A DNA stretch of 64,000 nucleotides from Achatina immaculata (GCA_009760885.1 CM019713.1:23506427-23570426), one strand, 5' to 3'. Shown: positions 1 to 11,590, counted from the stretch's first letter. Notes: a model not told the origin generated them from the letters alone. Made by a program: numbers and translations.

Positions 1-577
1 GACCAACACCTCAGCTGGAATGATCATGTAGACAATCTAACCAAACTCATTGCACAAAAAATTTACCAATTTACTAAAATTAAACATTTTCTTGACATAG
101 ACACCAGAAAAATATACTACATATCACAGATACAAACACACTAGGACTACTGTTCCACAGTCTGGGATGGTTGTTCCATGTCAAACATGAAAAGACTTTA
201 CTCACTTCAAAAACGAGCAGTAAAGCTTATAGATGACAACCATGCAGCACGTATCACAAATAAGGACAAACATATTGATATTCTACCCCTCAAGAAGAGA
301 TTTCTTTTCAACAAGGCCAAGTTAATTCATAAATTTCTATCGCACAATGCTCCACCCTATCTGTGGTCGTTGTTCAAATCCAACCCAAAACACAGTCAAC
401 GCTTAAGCAATTGTATTCTCCCAAAACCAAGGCTTGACATGTTTTAAAAAAAGCTTCTCTTACTCAGCTGCCCACCTTTGGAGTGCCCTACCAATTCACG
501 TAAAACTTATAAGTAAGATTCTTTCTTATAACTTTAAACTTTGTCAACATCTGTTTGATATGGACTATATGCCACCC
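1..577 (+). mobile_element. CR1-like non-LTR retrotransposon, 3' part of reverse transcriptase ORF
   Basis: Translation of the first 580 bases gives the C-terminal part of a CR1/Jockey-type reverse transcriptase. It begins near DQHLSWNDHVDNL, continues through YCSTVWDG (one stop just before it) and LQKRAVKLIDD, and ends with a segment like SAAHLWSALPIHVK in a shifted frame. An uninterrupted stretch runs 178-447; a frameshift follows LPKPRLDMF. The catalytic domain lies outside the window to the left. The element is dead (stop plus frameshift). Its 3' untranslated part is split off by the RTE-like insertion at 590-1043 and resumes at 1056. Clade assignment is by eye from the shape of the C-terminal region; L2 or another Jockey-group clade is possible. 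Confidence 0.75.
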
Positions 578-589
578 TAAGCATAGTCT

Positions 590-1043
590 TCTTATATCTT
601 ATATCCTTCCCGTGCCGTTAGACGTCACATAGGGCTCACAAAGTAGTTCGCCAATTTTTCCTGTCTTCGGCGAGTCTTTCAACCTCAACAAAGGATTTTA
701 TGCCTGTTAACTTGGCCTCTCTTAATAATATCCTCTTCAGAGTTTCACGCGGTCTGCCCCTTTTTCTTCGGCCTGTTGTGTTCCACTTGATAGCTTGTTT
801 TGGGATTCTCTGATCATTTCTTCTCATCAAGTGACCAACATATGTCCATCTCCTTTTCCTGATCACCCGTGAGACTGGTTGTTGTTCGGTCATCTGTCTT
901 ATCTCTGCATTGTTCTTGAATTCATTCCATTTGATGCCGAGTATTTTCCTTAGGCATTTGTTTTCAAAAGAGTCTAATTTCTTTTCTATTTCTTTAGTTG
1001 TTTTCCAGCTTTCGCATGCATAAATGAGGGTGGATATTACATA
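590..1043 (-). mobile_element. RTE-like LINE 3' fragment (family 1) nested in the CR1-like element
   Basis: The minus strand encodes the C-terminal end of an RTE-like reverse transcriptase, with RRWTYVGHLMRR, NTTGRRKRGRPRETLKR and, upstream, KCLRKILGIKWNEF. It is nearly identical to the longer copy at 24.9-25.9 kb. It is 5' truncated. The same 12-mer TAAGCATAGTCT lies at 578-589 and at 1044-1055, which is a target-site duplication. The insertion therefore landed in the 3' part of the CR1-like element and is younger than it. The 3' end carries the start of a TTATATC/TTATC-type tail. Confidence 0.88.
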
Positions 1044-1055
1044 TAAGCATAGTCT

Positions 1056-1366
1056 AAAGTAGTTTAAAGTATGGCTTGAGTATTGTAATTTTTTAATTCT
1101 GTTTTTCTATAAATTTGTTAGTTTTGAATGAATGTAAGAATGAAAGTTTATTTCACGTTGTTACATAAATCAGAGTGTAGAGTGTATGGACATGAGATAA
1201 GTTTATTATTTATTTATGTAATCATTTAATGTGCCTTCATGATTATTATGCTCATTAACAAATGCTGATTGACTGTGACTGGGTGAAAGCTGTATGATGA
1301 AGGGCAGACTGGTCAGACGGGCCTGCGTGCCCAATTCTTAACCCTTTGAAAATAAAGTATGTTCGT

Positions 1367-1414
<48 letters not shown>
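1056..1414 (+). mobile_element. 3' UTR and tail of the CR1-like element, ending in a (CT)n tract
   Basis: This resumes the interrupted element after the second target-site duplication. The sequence is AT-rich with no open frame. An AATAAA lies at about 1350, followed by TATGTTCGTTC and a CT microsatellite of about 45 bp (1370-1414). A simple-repeat 3' tail suits CR1/L2-type elements. That 1-577 and this stretch are one element is an inference from the nested duplication. Confidence 0.6.
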
Positions 1415-1417
<3 letters not shown>

Positions 1418-1819
1418 GTTACAATATGTTCTTTCCTTCACTACATCTGGTAAAGTTATTAGTTTGTTTTGTGAAGTTTACTTAAGGTGTCACTAAGTTG
1501 TCTCCAAAGCTTCTGAAACTGTCAAAAAAGTCTTGTAAAGTTGTTACTTTGAACATCGCGTGCCTGAGATAAATATATCATTTCTCGAGTGAGAAAGCTC
1601 GCTTTTAAAAGTGAATAACCAGAAAACTGGAAAACTCACATTGGTCTGCCTCGCTCAGCTTCATTCAAAGAAGTATTGTGTGGCTGTCTGTGGGGCTGGT
1701 GGGCTTCGTTACAGAAGTGCTTTTTTTTTTATCTCATGCGAGGCTGCTCCAAGTGCCAAATTACAAAATTAGAACTTGCGAGCCTGAAAACTTTTAGACG
1801 TTTTTGCTGTTTAAGACAG

Positions 1820-2398
1820 TGGGAAGAATTTCTGAAAAAGCCGAAAGAGTTTCTTGTTAACATATTTTTGGAATAGAAAGTCTTATGAAGAATTTCTGCA
1901 AAAGCCAAAAGAGTTTCTTGTTAATATAACTGTGGAGCAGGAAGTCTTATAAAGAATTTCTGAAAAAGCCGAAAGAGTTTCTTGTTAATATAACTGTGGA
2001 GTAGGAAGTCTTATGAAGAGTTTCTGCAAAAACCGAAAGAGTTTCTTGTTAATATAACTGTGGAGCAGAAAGTCTTATGAAGAATTTCTGCAAAAGCCGA
2101 AGGAGTTTCTTGTTAATATAACTGTGGAGCAGGAAGTCTTATGAAGAATTTCTGAAAAAGCCGAAAGAATTTCTTGTTAATATAACTGTGGAGTAGGAAG
2201 TCTTATGAAGAATTTCTGCAAAAACCGAAAGAGTTTCTTGTTAATATAACTGTGGAGCAGGAAGTCTTATGAAGAATTTCTGCAAAAACCGAAAGAGTTT
2301 CTTGTTAATATAACTGTGGAGCAGGAAGTCTTATGAAGAATTTCTGCAAAAGCCGAAAGAGTTTCTTGTTAATATAACTGTGGAGCAGGAAGTCTTAT
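1820..2398. repeat. 64-bp minisatellite, about 8-9 copies
   Basis: Successive units begin AAGTCTTATGAAGAATTTCT and recur every 64 bases (1878, 1942, 2006 and on). They contain GAGTTTCTTGTTAATATAAC. Copies differ by single substitutions such as GCCGAAAG/ACCGAAAG and GAGCAGG/GAGTAGG. The first, more diverged unit is joined to unrelated sequence at about 1820. No coding frame survives. Confidence 0.92.
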
Positions 2399-2564
2399 AT
2401 AATTAGTGATATTTAAAGTAAAAATTGTAATGCATCTTGCACATTTCAAAAGCCCGTGTTAAAGTAATAAATTATTGAAAGGACACAAATATCTCTTCAG
2501 GTGTTGTGACCTGATACAAGTGGGAAAGTGGGACAGGTAAAATACGAGTTGGGTGCTGAGAGAA

Positions 2565-2915
2565 AGGTTGTTATCTTACTGGTGGTTTTATTATAAAATT
2601 GGTGACTTTTACTTTAATGGTGGTTTTGTTACATAACTGGTTTTTTTTTCCACAAAATTGTTGGTTTTTTGCTTCACTGATGGTTTTGTTACACAACTGG
2701 TGCTTTTGTTATACAGCAGATGTTATGTTACATAACTGATGGTTTTATTACGTAACTGGTAGTTTTGTTACTTATCGGGTGATTATGTTACATAAATGGC
2801 GGTTTTGTTACATAAACGATGTGGGTTTGTTATACAACTAGTGGCTTTGTTACTTAACTGGTGATTTTGTTACTTATCTGGTGATTTTGTTACATAACTG
2901 GTGGTTGTAAGACAG
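2565..2915. repeat. Degenerate minisatellite, unit about 20-30 bp
   Basis: A repeated GGTTTTGTTACATAACTGG theme occurs about a dozen times with many substitutions and length changes. It is an old, decayed array with no reading frame of interest. Confidence 0.75.
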
Positions 2916-3004
2916 TCGCTTTGAAGTAGGAAAGATAGCCACTTAGTTTGTTTTCTTGCACTTCTCTCTTGTTTTTATATATTCTCTGTTGGAGCAGCTG
3001 GTGA

Positions 3005-3283
3005 CAGGTAAAAAGGTAAAAGGTAAAGGTAATCCTGTCGTGCCTTAGAGGCGCATAGGGATATGGTGTTAGTGGCCATATTTTCCTTGACCTGTCAGCA
3101 CACTAGAGGGTGATATGGTCAGTATCACGCCTGGCCGCCTTTCCTTCCCCAACTCCAGAAGAAGTCGGGTACCCATTTTAACAGCTGGGTGACTGGGATG
3201 CCTCCGGCCGGATTCGAACCCCCGACCTTCGCCATGAGAGACCAGTGCACTAACCACTTCGCCACTCAGACACCCTAGAGGGT
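3005..3283 (-). mobile_element. tRNA-derived SINE
   Basis: On the minus strand the head reads like a tRNA gene, with an A-box-like TGGCGAAGTGGTTAGTGC and a perfect B box GGTTCGAATCC about 40 bp downstream. These are internal RNA polymerase III promoter elements. A body of about 200 bp follows, and the element ends in a short tandem tail of TACCTTT type at 3005-3035. There is no intact tRNA acceptor stem, so it is a SINE rather than a tRNA gene. No target-site duplication was found. Family name not assigned. Confidence 0.8.
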
Positions 3284-4495
3284 GTATGTAATCCGAAGAT
3301 ATGTGAGTGTTAAACTATAACAAACAACGTCTTGAATATACTGGACTTTTGCTTGTGTATGTGTCTGACTTCCTCTTTTGAACTGCAGTCGGATATACAG
3401 CCATTATTGTAATAATTATTTTAAAAAGCTTCTTCACATATGTGTAAGGCACATACATGAGAATGCGGCCGCATACTGCCGGGAAAAACAAGAAATATTT
3501 AGTGCGACACAGACTGAGTCCTTCATTTACAAATCAATATTATATTTGTGCTCACGACTGCGTGCGCTTTGTGGCGTACGAGCATCAGCCTCGTATTTCA
3601 GCCGTCTAAATCCTCTTATATTGCTGAATCTCATATTTATTGGCTCATATCCTCTGATGAGCGCAGGTGGCTTTTTTTAGGTCAGTGGTAATTGCCAAAT
3701 GCTGGCTCCAGGGACCCGGTGGTCTGGTCTGGGACTCACAACCCATCGTGCAGGAACTGACCTACATTCTAAACATTTCTGAAAAATTGTTCAGATTTAT
3801 ATTGCTTAAAAAATGTAATACTGTGTTCTTTTCTTCTCTGTATTAGTTTATTTAATATTAATGATCTTCTTCTTCTTCTTCTTCTAGAGGCGAGTTTTGA
3901 AGTTGTAGATGATGTGAGCTTTGTACATCATCATTTTGTTGAAGAGCTTTTGTCATGGCAGATTCTGGCAATTAGGATGTGGACCTACATGAGAAGTCTC
4001 AGTGGCAACACGCCAGGTCTGTGTTGTAGAATCCTGTCACCTTCAGCTTGTCTCTTTTTTGTGTATTCAGTTTTGGTCTTTTAGTCATTCTTTTGCCAGT
4101 TCTTCCAAGTCATGAAGGATAATGGAAGAATCTGTCACTGATGACTTACTTATGTCGTTGCTCCTCAATTTTGTCTAGTTCGTGTCTTGATTCTCGCATG
4201 AAGTTTACTTTGCATCAACTGGTTTTGGGGAAAGGCTGTCAGCCATTCTTGCTGCTTGGCGAAGTCTACTTTATCTTGTGGGTTTTGTCAGGACTGATGA
4301 AAGTCTAATGTTCTCCAGAACCTCACTGTTATTTATTTCGTCTTTCCAGTAGATGCTCATTATTTTACGAAGACTGCGAAGGCGAAAATTGAAGGTTTGT
4401 TTTAAAGTCATTCTTTAAATATGTTTGTCCGAGCTTTAGATTCATAGAGAGAAAACTCTAGGTCTGATAAATCAGAACTTTTGTCTTCAGTGTTA
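3284..4495. other. Non-coding sequence without recognised features
   Basis: A short (CTT)n run lies near 3868-3884. Open frames here are short and look random. I see no domain, RNA gene or clear repeat. Confidence 0.5.
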
Positions 4496-4499
4496 ATCT

Positions 4500-4685
4500 T
4501 CTGTTAGAGAAATCCTAAAAAGTTATGTCAGTGACGTGACAGAGAAATCCTGCAAAGTTAAACCAATGAAATGACAGGGAAATCCTCAGAGATATATCAG
4601 TGACGTGACAGAGAAATCCTACAAAGTTAAACCAATGAAGTGACAGAGAAATCCTGAAAAGTTATACCAGTGACGTGACAGAGCA
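4500..4685. repeat. Degenerate minisatellite, unit about 37-60 bp
   Basis: AGAGAAATCCT followed by AAAGTTA and CAGTGACGTGACAG recurs about five times with indels. It is an imperfect array. Confidence 0.75.
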
Positions 4686-4721
4686 CAGTGTTGTATAGTT
4701 AGCCTTCGAAAAATAGTAAGC

Positions 4722-4885
4722 AAGGCATTTTAGACGTGAGAGAATTCAATATACCAGACAAAGAAGTTTAGACGTGAGAGAATTCAATATACCAGACAAA
4801 GAAGTTTAGACGTGAGAGAATTCAATATACCAGACAAAGAAGTTTAGACGTGAGAGAAAGAGAAATAATAGACCAAGAAGTTTAG
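4722..4885. repeat. 38-bp minisatellite, about 4 copies
   Basis: TTTAGACGTGAGAGAATTCA and ATATACCAGACAAAGAAG recur exactly every 38 bases at about 4730, 4768 and 4806. A decayed copy follows. Confidence 0.9.
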
Positions 4886-4973
4886 AGAGAAGAAAGTATA
4901 ACAAAACTATTTACAATAAAAAAATATAGTAATAGTTGTACTTCTTGCGTAAACGGATTATATGGTGCTAGGA

Positions 4974-5480
4974 GCAGAAGTAGTAATCGTAGTAGTAACA
5001 ATTGTTAAAGTAGTAGTAACAGTTGTTGATGTAGTAGTAACAGTTGTTGATGTAGTAGTAACAGTTGTTGAAGTAGTAGTAACAGTTGTTGATGTAGTAG
5101 TAACAGTTGTTGATGTAGTAGTAACAGTTGTTGATGTAGTAGTAACAGTTGTTGAAGTAGTAGTAACAGTTTTGATGTAGTAGTAACAGTTGTTGATGTA
5201 GTAGTAACAGTTGTTGATGTAGTAGTAACAGTTGTTGATGTAGTAGTAACAGTTGTTGATGTAGTAGTAACAGTTGTTGATGTAGTAGTAACAGGACAAG
5301 TAGTAGTTGCTGCTGCACTAGTCGTAGCAGTACGAGTAGTACAAGTTTTAATAGAAGTAATAATAGTCGTATTTACAGCAGTAGTCCTGGTAATAATATT
5401 AACAGTAGCCGTAACAGTAAAAACAGCGACAGTAGCAATAATAGCAGTAGCAGTTGCACTTGCACTGACAGCATGTATTT
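4974..5480. repeat. 21-bp minisatellite on a triplet background
   Basis: The unit GTAGTAGTAACAGTTGTTGA plus one base repeats about 14 times at 5008-5295. It then grades into irregular GTA/GTT/GCA triplets to about 5480. The period is a multiple of three, so several frames on both strands stay open (Val-rich, Thr-rich or Tyr/Asn-rich). These are low-complexity translations, not genes. Confidence 0.93.
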
Positions 5481-5599
5481 GTTTTTTTTTCGTCATATTA
5501 ATAGTATTTTTTAGAATAGTTTGGGCACCGACAGTTTCCAGTGGAGGCAGTAATTTTTGTGGCTGTAGCAGCAGCAACATCACAAGTACAATGATAGTG

Positions 5600-5935
5600 G
5601 TGAGATATGCTTGTTGCAGGTGCATGTAGCAGCAGCAGTAGTAGCAGAAGCAGTAGTAGCAGCAGTAGCAGCAGCAGTAGTAGTAGCAGTAGCAGCAGCA
5701 GTAGTAGCTGTAGCTGTAGCAGCAGTAGTAGTAGTAGTAACAGTAACAGCAATAATAGTAGCAGTAGCAGCAGCAGTAGTAGTAGTAGTGACAGCAGTAG
5801 TCGTAGTAGCAGCAGTAGCAGCAGCAGTAGTAATAGCAGCAGCAGCAGTAGCAGAAGCAGTAGTAGCAGTAGTAGTAGTAGCAGCAGTAGTAGTAGCAGC
5901 AGTAGCAGTAGTTGTAGTAGCAGCAGCAGCAGTAC

Positions 5936-5995
<60 letters not shown>
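5600..5995. repeat. AGC/AGT trinucleotide array, about 395 bp
   Basis: An almost pure mix of AGC, AGT and occasional AAC/GAC/AGA triplets ends in about 18 straight AGT triplets (5935-5992). Frames read as poly-Ser, poly-Val/Ala or poly-Leu. No flanking coding sequence supports a protein. Confidence 0.95.
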
Positions 5996-6188
5996 GTGTT
6001 GTTATTGTTGCAACGACAGAAAAAGTAGTAGACCATGACTCAAGGATTGAGTCAGAATGTTGAGATCATCTCAGCACATCTCTCCCCTTCCTCTCTCACT
6101 TTTTTTCAATTGTATGAACATTTACAGCCAATAATTGTAGTTTCCATCTTACTGGAACTTAGATTATCAGCATGCATGTCGAGGCGCA

Positions 6189-6405
6189 TTAAACGTCAGG
6201 ATAATCTAGAGAAGACCGTCTTGGAAGGGTACATAATGGGAAAAAGAAAGAGGAAGATCAAGACGAAGATGGCTGCAAGACATCGTTGATAATCTGCAAA
6301 TGGATGCATCAGCAGCAGGCCATCTTGCTCACAGCCGAGAAGCCTACAGGAGAGCTGTTAGGGAAGCAAAGTTCCGCAAGGGACATGCAAATAACTGACT
6401 GACTG
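6189..6405 (+). mobile_element. RTE-like LINE 3' fragment (family 2)
   Basis: The plus strand matches the 3' end of the element at 18.5-18.9 kb, including DNLEKTVLEGYIMGK and a conserved tail after the stop. The flanks ATGTCGAGGCGCA (6176-6188) and ATGTCGTGGCGCA (6406-6418) differ at one base and look like a 13-bp target-site duplication. The 3' tail is a short ACTG tandem. The fragment is heavily 5' truncated. Confidence 0.8.
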
Positions 6406-6418
6406 ATGTCGTGGCGCA

Positions 6419-8045
6419 CTATTGTGTCTCAGAAGGTTTGTAGGGTTGTAGGAAAAGCTCTAACTGAGATGGAATTAACTTATTAAATAATCGTTTTTCG
6501 ACTACTGGGTCAGAGAAGTGTGCCGTTGACTCGGGCAGAGGATCTTAGCACAGCTGTACGTACTCTGTAGCGCTGGAAAGAATTCTTATCCTTTGGAGAT
6601 CGGCAACGTATATACGAGTATGTAAAAGTGTTTTGTTTGTATAACAGTAGATTGAGTTCAGAGTAATGTAGTAAAACTAAAAGATGGACAGAAGACACAC
6701 TTGTTTTCCTACGACTTGTAACAAAAAGAGTCCAGCATTCACACAGCTGATTAATTCAATTTAAAACCAGCATCTAAAAAAACGGCAATCTTTGGTCAGG
6801 ATCACGAAAGTGCAGATCACTTATCTGAAGACATGTCAGCATGCAGAGCATGATTATGCTAGGCGTTCAGTTTCCGGCTTTGCTTCTGCACGCTTGTTTG
6901 CAGTTCTGGGCATGAAATTACAGCAAAACGTAACAAATTCAGTCATTGAATAGTTGTTTCGTACTGTGGACACAAATGTCCAAGTTCGCGTTTCAGTATC
7001 GATTACAGCATTTTAAAGCAGTGATTTCCTTTTCGCAGGAAACTGTGAAATTGGGCGATACTGTGCTAAAAGGACTTGAAGTGGATAAGAGTGTTTGATT
7101 TGTCGTTATCTGTCTTGTCCTCAAGCATGTATTTCATGCGTTAGGTAGTTTTTGTGGATCGTTCCCCGGTGGTTAGATTTGTTTGCTCATTTTATTTCCG
7201 CTTTCTGCGCTCTCATTCTGCTTCATGTGACCATCTCAAACCCTTTCGACTGCTCGCTCTTTCGTGCTTGATTCTCTCCCTTGGCCGCTCTGGATTAGTC
7301 TGAAGACTTAGCTTTTTTTGTACGTGTAAGTTGTGTTCCTCCTTGAGTTATTTCAGTGTTTCAAGGTAGCAACAAAAGTGTATGACAGATTCGTAAAATG
7401 TAACAAAGTTTGCTCGTGTCAACAGCGTGAGAATCTTTCATCACTGTTATTTATGAGGAAATAAATGAAAATAAAACTGAAGAAAGGTGAAAATAGTGGG
7501 GGAGACTGGTAGGAAGGTGATCAGAGAATTAAGCAAAGCATTGGAGGCCAAGACCCTGTCCATTTTTGGCAGCCAACGACCCTTAGCTGACATGCTAGAG
7601 TCAGGGTTGGCGAACAGACCAAGACCCTGTCCCAACTCTCCGCTGATGCCCCCAGTAACTGGTTTAGCCTGACTAACTGGGCAAGAATAGCCAAATTCCC
7701 CGTGGTGGTGGAGTCTGCTAAAGAAGTACTGCACGCTTTTTGCTGTTTAGCTCCGGTCTGAGACTGAAAAAAAGAAAAATAATATCCCGCTTCTGATCCG
7801 ACACCAGGCTGCAGAGGTCACCAGAGAGACATAGAAGAAGAAGAAGAAGAAGGCCTACATTGTACACTGCAGAAGAATCACCAACTAGAAAAAAAAGAAT
7901 TCAAGTTAGCAACTAAACTGACATCACCAACTAGAAAATAGAAAAAAAACAAGCCGTGACAAAGAAGCCAACAGATTCATCATTCATCTATAAACTAACC
8001 AGTCAGCAATCAGCAAACAACTAGCAAAATAAAACTAGCTCAGCA
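6419..8045. other. Non-coding sequence, mostly unassigned
   Basis: No convincing gene. A minus-strand open frame at 7447-7734 shows no recognisable domain. A segment near 7700, ending GTGGTGGAGTCTGC, weakly resembles sequence near 42460, so part of it may be an old dispersed repeat. A short AGA triplet run lies near 7835. Confidence 0.45.
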
Positions 8046-8049
8046 ACTC

Positions 8050-8450
8050 ATCAGTCAAACAATGCAGCAATCAATCAACAACCGACTAATCAATAACCGA
8101 ATAAACAACCATTCAATCGTAATCAAATCAACCAGTCAGCAACCAACCAACCAATCAGCAAACAACCAACCAGTCAGAAACCAACCAACCAACCAACCAA
8201 GCAGCAAACAACCAAGCAGTCAGCAAACAGCCAACCAATCAACAACAGCCAAGCAGTCAGCAAACAACCAAGCAGTCAGCAAACAACCAACCAATCAGCA
8301 AACAACCAAGCAGTCAGCAAACAGCCAACCAATCAACAACAGCCAAGCAGTCAGCAAACAACCAACCAATCAACAAACAACCAAGCAGTCAGCAAACAAC
8401 CAACCAATCAGCAAACAACCAAGCAGTCAGCAAGCAAGCAAGCAACCAGC
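8050..8450. repeat. Compound (AACC)/(CAGCAAACAACCAA) repeat
   Basis: About 400 bp built from AACCAACC, AATCAGC and AAGCAGTCAGC words in irregular order, with a higher-order period of roughly 30-60 bp. The open plus-strand frame (8062-8484) encodes only Gln/Asn/Ser/Pro-rich sequence that follows the repeat. Confidence 0.88.
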
Positions 8451-8944
8451 TAACTTACTAATCAGCCCATCGTCAACCAGCTAATCTAGAAACCAAGAAA
8501 AATGCGGGAACTTCGGCTTTTTAAAGGACGAGATGGACCAGAGAAGCTTAAAGAAACACTTTCAACAGTTTTTAAACATTTATTTACTTATTTGTTCTCC
8601 TTGGTAGTTTTCTGTACTTCATGTTAGTTCTCATCATCATCATCATCATCATCTGATAAAAAAGAAATACTAAAGACTGGTGTTCCTTAAAGAAAGAAGA
8701 CAGTTCTTGGTGATGTACCTCTAGCACCCGTCGGTTCTTAGAGGGTGAAGTAAAAAGAGGAGGGGTTCGGGGGAGGGGAGTGAGAGAAGATGAGGGAGGT
8801 GAGTGAAATTGGTCTGTAACTGAAAATGAAGACATTTTTGTGCGGGAAACTGAACATTGGCGATTACATCAGGAGCAGGGGCAGATAATCCAGTAGGACC
8901 TGCTTCATTTTTTTCTGTCTAAGCTTGGCCATATTCCAGCACTG

Positions 8945-9092
8945 TCTAGAGTGTGTCTGTCTGTGCATTGTTCTGTCTGAGTGTGTCTGTCTGTGCATTG
9001 TTCAGTCTAGAGTCTGTCTGTCTGTGCATTGTTCAGTCTAGAGTCTGTCTGTCTGTGCACTGTTCAGTCTAGAGTCTGTCTGTCTGGTCAGT
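8945..9092. repeat. 31-bp minisatellite, about 4-5 copies
   Basis: TCTGTCTGTCTGTGCATTGT followed by TCAGTCTAGAG repeats with a 31-bp period and few substitutions. Confidence 0.88.
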
Positions 9093-9164
9093 GCACTAGA
9101 TAAAATGTCTTATCTTTGCTCACTGCAAATCTGTCTCTCGTTTATTTGCTTCTATTTGCATTTT

Positions 9165-10010
9165 TTAACAATGACAGTGGTGATAGTGCGCTCATAGACT
9201 CTGCGGTAAGCTCTTCTCCTTCTATCATGTCGCTGGAGCAGAAAGAATGATTCATCACTAAACCAAACCCTTCTCCAATCATTCGCAACGGTCCGTTGAC
9301 GACGCTGGCTCGCCCACTGCAGTCGGTTCTACCTATGCCGGTCCGTAGGAACACGACCTCTGTAGGGTCTTCTAGCCCAAAGACCAGCGTCGTGCAGCCG
9401 GTTCCTGACCGTTTGATCTAAAATTCAACGAGCTGCTGTCATTAATTGGGCTGTTGAGAACGCAGATGCAAATCGATTCCTGAAGTGATGCAGCCGTATG
9501 ATGAGGTCTTCAGCAGGAGTTGTGACTATGGATCTTCCACTGCGCGGCCGGTCTGCAACTGAGCCAGTTTCTTGAAATCGTCTCCAAAGGCGACTAATGG
9601 TGCTTCTAACCACATTAAATTGTCTGGCCACTACACTTTGTGACTGTCCAGTCTGTAAACTTCCAATGATGATGAGTCGTTGTTCTGTAGTGAGATGAGC
9701 CATGTTTGCGCATTGAATTTTCAAATGAAGTGATTCGAGGAGCGTCAATCTTTTATAAGGCATTCAATAACATGGTCAGTGAGTTTTGTGTTCAGTAAGT
9801 TTCACGGGATTCCCGTGAACCTGTCATGATTTAGTGTCGAAAATGCTGTTTTGACTAGTGTCGCTTTTCTGTGCTCATGAATCATCTGCTGAGTACAATT
9901 CAGGTCAGCACGTGCAGTTGATGTCCAAGTGAACATTTCAGGCAATTTGCCCTTGTTGATCAGTAAACATCAATTTAAATCGCAGCATCTTACTTGTTGC
10001 GTTTTTTAGC
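9165..10010 (-). mobile_element. Tc1/mariner-like element, 5' half of transposase gene plus terminus
   Basis: The minus strand from about 9703 reads MAHLTTEQRLIIIGSLQTGQ, then SVVARQFNVVRSTISRLWRRF, the paired helix-turn-helix DNA-binding domain of a Tc1-like transposase. It continues to PRSGRSIVTTPAEDLIIRLH. Shifted frames toward 9170 match the central part of the copy at 32.1-33.5 kb. The catalytic DDE C-terminus is missing: the element is cut at about 9165, where it joins unrelated sequence. The region 9770-10010 is about 90 percent identical to 33234-33475 and should be the transposon end. Frameshifts make it inactive. Confidence 0.87.
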
Positions 10011-10266
10011 AATATATCTTTTTTTTTATTTCTCGATGGAGAGGTGAAATCTGTCTGTCTTTCTTGTAGTATTCCAGTCAGTTTTATTAAGCTAACCATC
10101 ACCAGGATCTGAAGGAAAGCGAGAGCAGGGCTGCAGGTGGCAGACAGAAATCAGGTAACTGTACCTATAGTTTTTAAATAAAAATAAAACTATCTCAGAA
10201 TTTTATACAAAATTGCAGCTGTGTCAAGTAGAGGGATTAGGGTAAATGTTATTTTGGAAGAAAAGT

Positions 10267-10556
10267 AATTTAGCTGGCAAATGTCACAAATATGACAGAA
10301 TTTAGCTGGCAAATGTCACAAATATGACAGAATTTAGCTGGCAAATGTCACAAATATGACAGAATTTAGCTGGCAAATGTCACAAATATGACAGAATTTA
10401 GCTGGCAAATGTCACAAATATGACAGAATTTAGCTGGCAAATGTCACAAATATGACAGAATTTAGCTGGCAAATGTCACAAATATGACAGAATTTAGCTG
10501 GCAAATGTCACAAATATGACAGAATTTAGCTGGCAAATGTCACAAATATGACAGAA
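10267..10556. repeat. 32-bp minisatellite, 9 near-identical copies
   Basis: AATTTAGCTGGCAAATGTCA and CAAATATGACAG recur every 32 bases with essentially no variation, which implies recent expansion. Confidence 0.97.
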
Positions 10557-10800
10557 TTGTTTGGAAGTGTAAGAAAGGTATGTGTACTTTTGCCCATGAT
10601 TTATATAAAGTTGTGGTAGATGATCTTCTCATGTTGATATGAGTTTATAGAAGTTTGGTGTGTTTGGTTGACACATTGTGCTACAGATGAGTCCAGTTGT
10701 TTTGTTGATTGGCTGCAAGCTAGATCTATAATGGCATACCGACCGCAATCATTGTTCGCTGAACGCTTTGGTCGCATTGGCAGAATGGTAAAACTGTCGT

Positions 10801-11263
10801 GTCCATGATAGTCTGGTGCCACAGTTTCCCTTGCCTGTGCCCATGATAGTCTGGTGCCACAGTTTCCCTTGCCTGTGCCCATGATAGTCTGGTGCCACAG
10901 TTTCCCTTGCCTGTGCCCATGATAGTCTGGTGCCACAGTTTCCCTTGCCTGTGCCCATGATAGTCTGGTGCCACAGTTTCCCTTGCCTGTGCCCATGATA
11001 GTCTGGTGCCACAGTTTCCCTTGCCTGTGCCCATGATAGTCTGGTGCCACAGTTTCCCTTGCCTGTGCCCATGATAGTCTGGTGCCACAGTTTCCCTTGC
11101 CTGTGCCCATGATAGTCTGGTGCCACAGTTTTCCTTGCCTGTGCCCATGATAGTCTGGTGCCACAGTTTCCCTTGCCTGTGCCCATGATAGTCTGGTGCC
11201 ACAGTTTCCCTTGCCTGTGCCCATGATAGTCTGGTGCCACAGTTTCCCTTGCCTGTACGGGCA
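10801..11263. repeat. 38-bp minisatellite, about 12 copies
   Basis: CCATGATAGTCTGGTGCCAC and AGTTTCCCTTGCCTGTGC repeat every 38 bases with one substitution in one copy. Because 38 is not a multiple of three and the unit has no stop in any minus frame, all three minus frames are open through the array and cycle the same peptide words (HQTIMGTGKG, CGTRLSWAQA, VAPDYHG). The 272-codon frame here is a by-product of this. Confidence 0.97.
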
Positions 11264-11458
11264 TCTATGTTTATATTTAGTATATATGAAAACTCGGGGG
11301 GGGGGGGTGTTCGTAGGAGGTGCCAAACTATTTGTGGCTTTCGTGTGGAACTGGACTTGCAATAAAGAGTCTATCATCATCTGTTTTTGGGCTGGTTTCT
11401 TGCTCGTCCTGGTTATCAATATTTGGTAGAGTTGGAGTTATAAAGAGGACATATTACA

Positions 11459-11590
11459 TATGTAAGTTAAGCTAAACTATACAGGCTACAGATGTAAGTT
11501 AAGCTAAACTATACAGGCTACAGATGTAAGTTAAGCTAAACTATACAGGCTAAAGATGTAAGTTAAGCTAAACTATACAGACTACAGGTG
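11459..11590. repeat. 32-bp minisatellite, 4 copies
   Basis: TGTAAGTTAAGCTAAACTAT and ACAGGCTACAGA repeat at 11461, 11493, 11525 and 11557. A (CAT)n run lies nearby at 11650-11673. Confidence 0.92.

Noticed and set aside
3005..3283. A true tRNA gene on the minus strand
   Set aside because: A and B boxes are present but the acceptor stem does not close and the sequence continues into a SINE body with a tandem tail.
10267..10556. Regular 32-bp repeats resembling a CRISPR array
   Set aside because: Units are directly contiguous with no spacers, and the surroundings are animal-type DNA.
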